Origin: Curtobacterium sp. VKM Ac-2922
GTDB taxonomy: Bacteria; Actinomycetota; Actinomycetes; Actinomycetales; Microbacteriaceae
Assembly (NCBI RefSeq): GCF_022815645.1
Contig: NZ_JALGRO010000012.1
Location: forward strand, 62,001-126,000
Length of the DNA stretch: 64,000 nt
Direction of reading: 5' to 3'
The notes beneath the pieces were generated by a model that ran no database searches, was not told where the DNA came from, and saw nothing but the letters and a program-made list of their open reading frames with translations. The position numbers and the translations under genes are program-made. Shown here piece by piece: positions 59,950 through 64,000 of the stretch. The stretch's first letter is position 1. The number at the start of each line of letters is the position of its first letter.

Positions 59950-60843
59950 ATGTCGACCACACCCGCCGCCACGGTGCGCGCCGACCGCGCCGACGCGTTC
60001 GCGCTCGTCCGGACCCAGTCCGCCACGATGCCGACGGGCATGCGCGCCATCGCCAAGGCCGTCCTGGCGAACCCGAAGGACAGCGCCAACGGCAGCGCCG
60101 CCGACCTGGCCAGCCGCGCCGACGTCAGCGCCGCCACGGTCTCCCGCTTCGCCCGGCACCTCGGCTTCGCCAGCTACGCCGAGCTCCAGCGCAGCATGAC
60201 CCGCGCCGTCGAGCGCGGCATCCACGACCACGGCGAGATCCACGCCGGCGTCGGGGTCGACGACGACGTGGCGACGGTCATCGCGAAGGTCACCGAGGAC
60301 GTCCGCGCCGTGATGACCGACACCCGCGCGGCACTCGACCCGGCCTCGCTCGAGCAGGCAGCCGCGGCCGTGCAGCACGCCCGCCGCGTCGTGATGTACG
60401 GCGTCGGCGCCTCGGGCATCGTCGCGCGTGACCTGCACCTGAAGCTCGAGCGCATCGGCATCGCGAGCTCGATCGCCGACGACCCGCACAACGCCCTGAC
60501 CCTGGCCAGCGTGATCGACGAACGCGACGTGGTCGTCCTGGTCAGCCACTCGGGCACGACGACCGAGGTGCTGGACGTCGCGGCCGAAGCCGAGCGGCAC
60601 GGGTCGACCGTCGTCGCGATCACCGGCCACCGTGGCACGGCACTCACCCGGGCCGCCGACCACGTCCTGCTCGGTGTCGCCGGCGCCGAGAGCGACCTGC
60701 GTCCCGCGGCGATGGGTAGCCGGATGAGCCAGCTCGCCATCGTCGACACCCTGTTCATCGTCGTCGCCCAGCGCACCGACGACCGTTCCCGCCCGCTGCT
60801 GGCACGCAGCCGCGCCGCCGTCCGCACGCACCACCGATCCTGA
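59950..60843 (+). CDS. murR: MurR/RpiR-family regulator with SIS domain
   Basis: A 297-residue regulator. The N-terminal RpiR helix-turn-helix reads SAADLASRADVSAATVSRFA then RHLGFASYAELQRSM. The SIS domain (RVVMYGVGASGIVARDLHLK, VVLVSHSGTTTEVLDVAAEA) binds sugar phosphates. It heads an operon for N-acetylmuramic acid use, so MurNAc-6-phosphate is the likely effector. I start at the ATG at 59950; an ATG at 59941 in the same frame is equally possible. Direct repeats just upstream suggest autoregulation. It may act as a repressor or activator. Confidence 0.9.
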   Translation: MSTTPAATVRADRADAFALVRTQSATMPTGMRAIAKAVLANPKDSANGSAADLASRADVSAATVSRFARHLGFASYAELQRSMTRAVERGIHDHGEIHAGVGVDDDVATVIAKVTEDVRAVMTDTRAALDPASLEQAAAAVQHARRVVMYGVGASGIVARDLHLKLERIGIASSIADDPHNALTLASVIDERDVVVLVSHSGTTTEVLDVAAEAERHGSTVVAITGHRGTALTRAADHVLLGVAGAESDLRPAAMGSRMSQLAIVDTLFIVVAQRTDDRSRPLLARSRAAVRTHHRS

Positions 60844-60851
60844 AGGCCCCC

Positions 60852-61763
60852 ATGCACCACGACTCCCTGCGCGACGAACTCCGGTCCCTGACGACCGAGT
60901 CGACCGACTCGCGACTCGACGACATCGACCTGGTCTCCACTCTCGAAGCTGCCCAGCGCATGAACGCCGGCGACCGCAGCGTGCCCGCGGCGCTGGACCC
61001 GTGCCTCCCGGCCATCGCCCTGGCGGCCGACGCGATCGCCGCCGCCTTCGCGCGTGGCGGCCGACTGATCTACGTCGGCGCCGGCACACCGGGGCGCCTC
61101 GGCGTCCTCGACGCCAGCGAGTGCCCGCCCACCTTCGGCACCGACCCTTCGCAGGTCGTCGGCGTCATCGCCGGCGGGCAGATCGCGCTCACCACCGCCA
61201 TCGAAGGCGCAGAGGACGACGAGGACGCCGCCGTCCGCGACCTCGACGCACTCGGCCTGACCGGGGACGACGTGGTCGTCGGGATCAGCGCCTCCGGCAG
61301 GACGCCGTACGTGATCGCGGCGATCCTGGAGGCGCGGCGCCGGTCCGCCCTGTCGGTGTCCGTCGCGTGCAACCCGGACTCGGCCGCGGGGCGGGAGGCC
61401 GACATCGCCATCGACGTCGTCGTCGGTCCCGAGTTCATCGCCGGCTCGACCCGCCTGAAGGCGGGCACCGCGCAGAAGCTCGTCTGCAACATGCTCACGA
61501 CGCTCGCGATGGTGCGCAGCAACAAGACGTACGGCAACCGCATGGTCGACGTGCGGGCGACGAACGCCAAGCTCGTCGCACGGGCGTTCTCGCTCGTGCA
61601 GGACGTCACGGGCGCTGCTTCCGCAGACGTGGAAGCCGCGCTCGACGCGTCCGACGGCGAGGTGAAGACCGCCATCGCGATGATCCTCACCGGTGACTCC
61701 GCCATGTCCGTCCGCGATCGGCTCGCTGCCGCCGGCGGGTCCCTGCGCGCCGTCATCTCCTGA
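60852..61763 (+). CDS. murQ: N-acetylmuramic acid 6-phosphate etherase
   Basis: A 303-residue MurQ that splits MurNAc-6-phosphate into GlcNAc-6-phosphate and D-lactate. DIDLVSTLEAAQRMNAGDRS, RLIYVGAGTPGRLGVLDASE (active-site Glu) and ECPPTFGTDPSQVVGVIAGG are family hallmarks. VVVGISASGRTPYV is the SIS phosphate loop, and EFIAGSTRLKAGTAQKLVCN the second catalytic region. It follows murR by eight bases and precedes the transporter. Product GlcNAc-6-phosphate enters amino-sugar catabolism by nagA/nagB elsewhere. Confidence 0.97.
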   Translation: MHHDSLRDELRSLTTESTDSRLDDIDLVSTLEAAQRMNAGDRSVPAALDPCLPAIALAADAIAAAFARGGRLIYVGAGTPGRLGVLDASECPPTFGTDPSQVVGVIAGGQIALTTAIEGAEDDEDAAVRDLDALGLTGDDVVVGISASGRTPYVIAAILEARRRSALSVSVACNPDSAAGREADIAIDVVVGPEFIAGSTRLKAGTAQKLVCNMLTTLAMVRSNKTYGNRMVDVRATNAKLVARAFSLVQDVTGAASADVEAALDASDGEVKTAIAMILTGDSAMSVRDRLAAAGGSLRAVIS

Positions 61764-61804
61764 CCTGCACCACCTTCGTTTCCTTCCCCCGAGGAGCACC
61801 AGCC

Positions 61805-63370
61805 ATGACCGATGCACAGCAACTCGCCCAGCGGATCCTCGACAGTGTCGGCGGCTCCGGCAACATCGCCGACGTCGAGAACTGCATGACCCGGCTGCGG
61901 GTCGAGGTCTCGTCCCCGTCCTCGGTCGACCTGCCGGGGCTGCAGGCTACCGAAGGGGTCATGGCCGCGATCGCGGCCGGCTCGAACCTGCAGATCGTGC
62001 TGGGCCCGGGTCTCGTCGACCGGGTGGCCGTCGACCTGGAGGCCCTGCGCAGGTCCGCCCCGACGGCCGCGGCTGGTGCGGTTGGCGCGTCTGCTGGCGC
62101 TTCTCCCGAGGAGCTGGCTGCTCGTGGTGCGTCGATCAAGGCGACTGCGCGGTCCCGCGCCGATGGCCGGACCATGCGTGCGATCCGGAAGATCTCGGCG
62201 ATCTTCATCCCGCTCATCCCCGCGCTGATCGCCTGCGGGCTGATCGCCGGCATCAACGGCATCCTGACCAACCTGGGGTGGCTGCCCGGCGTCACGCCGT
62301 TCCTCGCCGTGCTGTCCAGCGGCTTCCTGTCCCTGCTCGCCGTGTTCGTCGGGATGAACGCCGCCAAGGAGTTCGGCGGCACACCCATCCTGGGTGGCGC
62401 GGTCGGCGGCATCATCGTCGCCGCTGGAGTCGCGAACGTCACCGTGTTCGGCGAGACCCTCGCTCCGGGCCAGGGCGGTGTGCTCGGGGCGATGGCCGGC
62501 GGCATCCTCGCCGCGTACGTCGAGCGGTTCATGCGTCGCGTCACGCCGGACGTCATCGCGCTGATCGTCGTGCCGACCGTCACCGTGCTGGTCGCCGGGT
62601 CGATCACTCTGGGTGTGCTGATGTCCGTCGCCGGTGTCGTCTCCGTCGCGATCGGCGGCGCGGCCACGTGGCTGCTGGCCAACGGTGGTGCTTTTGCCGG
62701 GTTCATCCTGGGCGGGTTCTTCCTGCCGCTCGTGATGACCGGCATGCACCAGGCCCTGACGCCGATCCACACCACGCTGATCGACCAGACGGGGTGGACC
62801 GTGCTGCTGCCCGTGCTGGCGATGGGTGGTGCCGGGCAGATCGGCGCCGCGATCGCGCTGTGGATGCGCTTCCGTCGGAATGAAGCGCTCTCGCGGACGA
62901 TCCGCGGTGCGCTGCCCGCCGGGTTGCTCGGCGTCGGCGAGCCGCTGATCTACGGCGTGACGCTCCCCCTGGGTCGCCCGTTCATCACGGCGTGCATCGG
63001 TGGGGCGTTCGGTGGTGGTGTCGTCGGGTTGTTCGACCAGCTCGGGCACTCCGTCGGGGCGATCGCCATCGGTGCGTCGGACCTGTCGCTGCTGCCGCTG
63101 CTGAACGGGTCGTCCGGGTACGGGTGGGCGCTGCTCGGGTACGGCTCGGGTCTGGTCGTGGCGTACGTCGTCGGGTTCGTGGCGACGCTGCTGTTCGGGG
63201 TGTCCGCGTCGGTGAAGGCCGACCTCGAGGCGCAGTCGACGGCTTCGCCCGGGGACCCCGTCGCTCCGCCGGCGCCCGTCGCGACCGCTCCCGCCGCGGC
63301 CCCTGCCGCTGCTTCGGCTTCGGCCGCTGACTCCGCGTCGGCCGCTGACTCGGTCGGGGCTGCTCGCTGA
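61805..63370 (+). CDS. murP: PTS system MurNAc transporter subunit EIIBC
   Basis: A 521-residue membrane protein. Residues 1-85 are an EIIB domain of the glucose/sucrose superfamily with phosphorylated C27 (DVENCMTRLRVEV). Residues 115-475 are EIIC with about ten helices, including IFIPLIPALIACGLIAGING and LPAGLLGVGEPLIYGVTLPL. There is no EIIA, so a separate EIIA-Glc is needed, as for E. coli MurP. A tail of about 40 Ala/Pro/Ser residues is low-complexity. It should import and phosphorylate MurNAc to MurNAc-6-phosphate. AGGAG lies before the ATG. Confidence 0.93.
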   Translation: MTDAQQLAQRILDSVGGSGNIADVENCMTRLRVEVSSPSSVDLPGLQATEGVMAAIAAGSNLQIVLGPGLVDRVAVDLEALRRSAPTAAAGAVGASAGASPEELAARGASIKATARSRADGRTMRAIRKISAIFIPLIPALIACGLIAGINGILTNLGWLPGVTPFLAVLSSGFLSLLAVFVGMNAAKEFGGTPILGGAVGGIIVAAGVANVTVFGETLAPGQGGVLGAMAGGILAAYVERFMRRVTPDVIALIVVPTVTVLVAGSITLGVLMSVAGVVSVAIGGAATWLLANGGAFAGFILGGFFLPLVMTGMHQALTPIHTTLIDQTGWTVLLPVLAMGGAGQIGAAIALWMRFRRNEALSRTIRGALPAGLLGVGEPLIYGVTLPLGRPFITACIGGAFGGGVVGLFDQLGHSVGAIAIGASDLSLLPLLNGSSGYGWALLGYGSGLVVAYVVGFVATLLFGVSASVKADLEAQSTASPGDPVAPPAPVATAPAAAPAAASASAADSASAADSVGAAR

Positions 63371-64000
63371 TGCGCCTGGGCGCGAGCGCGTACCTGGCGC
63401 ATACTGAGCTGGCCGGTGCGACGTTCTCGGCTGCCGAATCAGCCGGTGCCACGCTCGCGTTCACCTCGTTGCACATCCCAGAGGACTCGCCTGCGGGAGC
63501 CCGAGCCGCGGCGACTGCGATCGTGTCGGCGGCCACTGCATCGGGGCTGGCGGTCGTGGCCGACGTCTCCCCCAACACCGCCCGGCTGCTTGGGGATTCG
63601 CCGTGGGAGTTCCTGCGGTCGATCGGGGTGGCCCGGGTGCGGATCGACTTCGGGTTCTCGGTTGCCGAGATCCGTGCGATCGCTGCGGTGCTGCCGATCG
63701 CGCTCAACGCCAGCACGCTGCGTGCTCCTGACCTTGCGCCGCTCGCGGACCTCGACGTCGAGCTCATCCACAACTTCTACCCGCGGGAGTGGACCGGGTT
63801 GGCGTTGGCTTCCGTCGCATCGTCGGTGTCGGTCGCCCAGCAGTTCGGGTGGCGGGTCGGTGCGTTCATTGCCGGCGACTCGGTTCGTCGTGGTCCGCTC
63901 GGCGAGGGGCTGCCGACCGTCGAGCAGCACCGCACCATGCCGCCGTTGTTCCAGGCACTCGAGCTCGTCGATGCCGGTGTGGACGATGTCTACGTCGGGG
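63370..64000 (+). CDS. mupG: DUF871/MupG-type 6-phospho-N-acetylmuramidase, N-terminal part
   Basis: The ATG at 63370 overlaps the murP stop as TGATG, and the frame runs off the right edge after 210 residues. LGASAYLAHTELAGATFSAA and LAFTSLHIPEDSPAGARAAA start a TIM-barrel; LGDSPWEFLRSIGVARVRID and HNFYPREWTGLAL are DUF871 hallmarks. In Staphylococcus, MupG cleaves MurNAc-6P-GlcNAc released from peptidoglycan into MurNAc-6-phosphate and GlcNAc. Its place after murQ and murP fits uptake of the disaccharide as well as free MurNAc. Confidence 0.9.
   Translation, partial: MRLGASAYLAHTELAGATFSAAESAGATLAFTSLHIPEDSPAGARAAATAIVSAATASGLAVVADVSPNTARLLGDSPWEFLRSIGVARVRIDFGFSVAEIRAIAAVLPIALNASTLRAPDLAPLADLDVELIHNFYPREWTGLALASVASSVSVAQQFGWRVGAFIAGDSVRRGPLGEGLPTVEQHRTMPPLFQALELVDAGVDDVYVG

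Noticed and set aside
1..64000. tRNA, rRNA, insertion sequences, prophage or replication origin
   Set aside because: No cloverleaf, rRNA-like stretch, transposase, integrase or DnaA-box cluster was recognised on reading both strands.

Overview
The window is high-G+C DNA with tightly packed genes and GTG/TTG starts. It carries actinobacterial families: a LAXTG-type cell-wall protein pair, MshA-like glycosyltransferase, LigC with a LigD-type polymerase, a G5 protein, NrtR, and a GOLPH3-domain protein. One dehydrogenase matches, from memory, the levodione reductase of Leifsonia aquatica almost residue for residue. This points to Microbacteriaceae, with a Curtobacterium-like organism as the best guess; that is inference, because no rRNA is present. 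No tRNA, rRNA, insertion sequence, prophage or CRISPR array was seen. No gene-free stretch exceeds about 300 bases; the longest (15302-15532 and 22428-22643) hold repeats.

Layout. 1-2.4 kb: J-domain protein (partial), HTH_42 glycosylase-like protein, phosphotransferase. 2.5-6.7 kb: Nudix-NYN fusion, divergent from a TPP-riboswitch-controlled thiamin salvage operon thiM-thiE-thiD/tenA. 6.6-13.7 kb: MarR with a phosphoesterase, small enzymes, LysR/MFS divergent pair, NAD-binding oxidoreductase. 13.8-23.1 kb: HxlR with quinone oxidoreductase, GAF-like membrane protein, HTH-only IclR fragment, patatin, S9 peptidase, acyl-CoA dehydrogenase with TetR and thioesterase, glyoxalase. 23.3-27.8 kb: putA with a divergent LysR. 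27.9-30.6 kb: two secreted LAFTG-anchored paralogues. 30.6-38.9 kb: azoreductase, MBL hydrolase, ligC, two tiny genes, LigD-type polymerase, G5 protein, then a coupled DUF429/MshA-like/uracil-glycosylase operon. 39-48.5 kb: two amino-acid permeases, lysozyme-like protein, small membrane proteins, BLUF photoreceptor, SWIM-SNF2 helicase. 48.5-56.6 kb: PIN toxin-antitoxin pair, isochorismatase-like protein, aldo/keto reductase, secreted HNH nuclease, levodione reductase, GOLPH3 protein, large RecB-like nuclease-helicase. 56.6-59.9 kb: a three-gene membrane/PH-like operon, then ADP-ribosylglycohydrolase divergent from an NrtR regulator with two clear palindromes. 59.9-64 kb: MurNAc recycling operon murR-murQ-murP-mupG, the last cut by the window edge.

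Two features cut across the window. A 66-nt hairpin element occurs four times, with compensatory base changes and one tandemly amplified left arm. A 12-mer, GCCTCC(A/C)GTCCG, recurs in genes and as inverted pairs in terminators, the pattern expected of a DNA-uptake-like signal.
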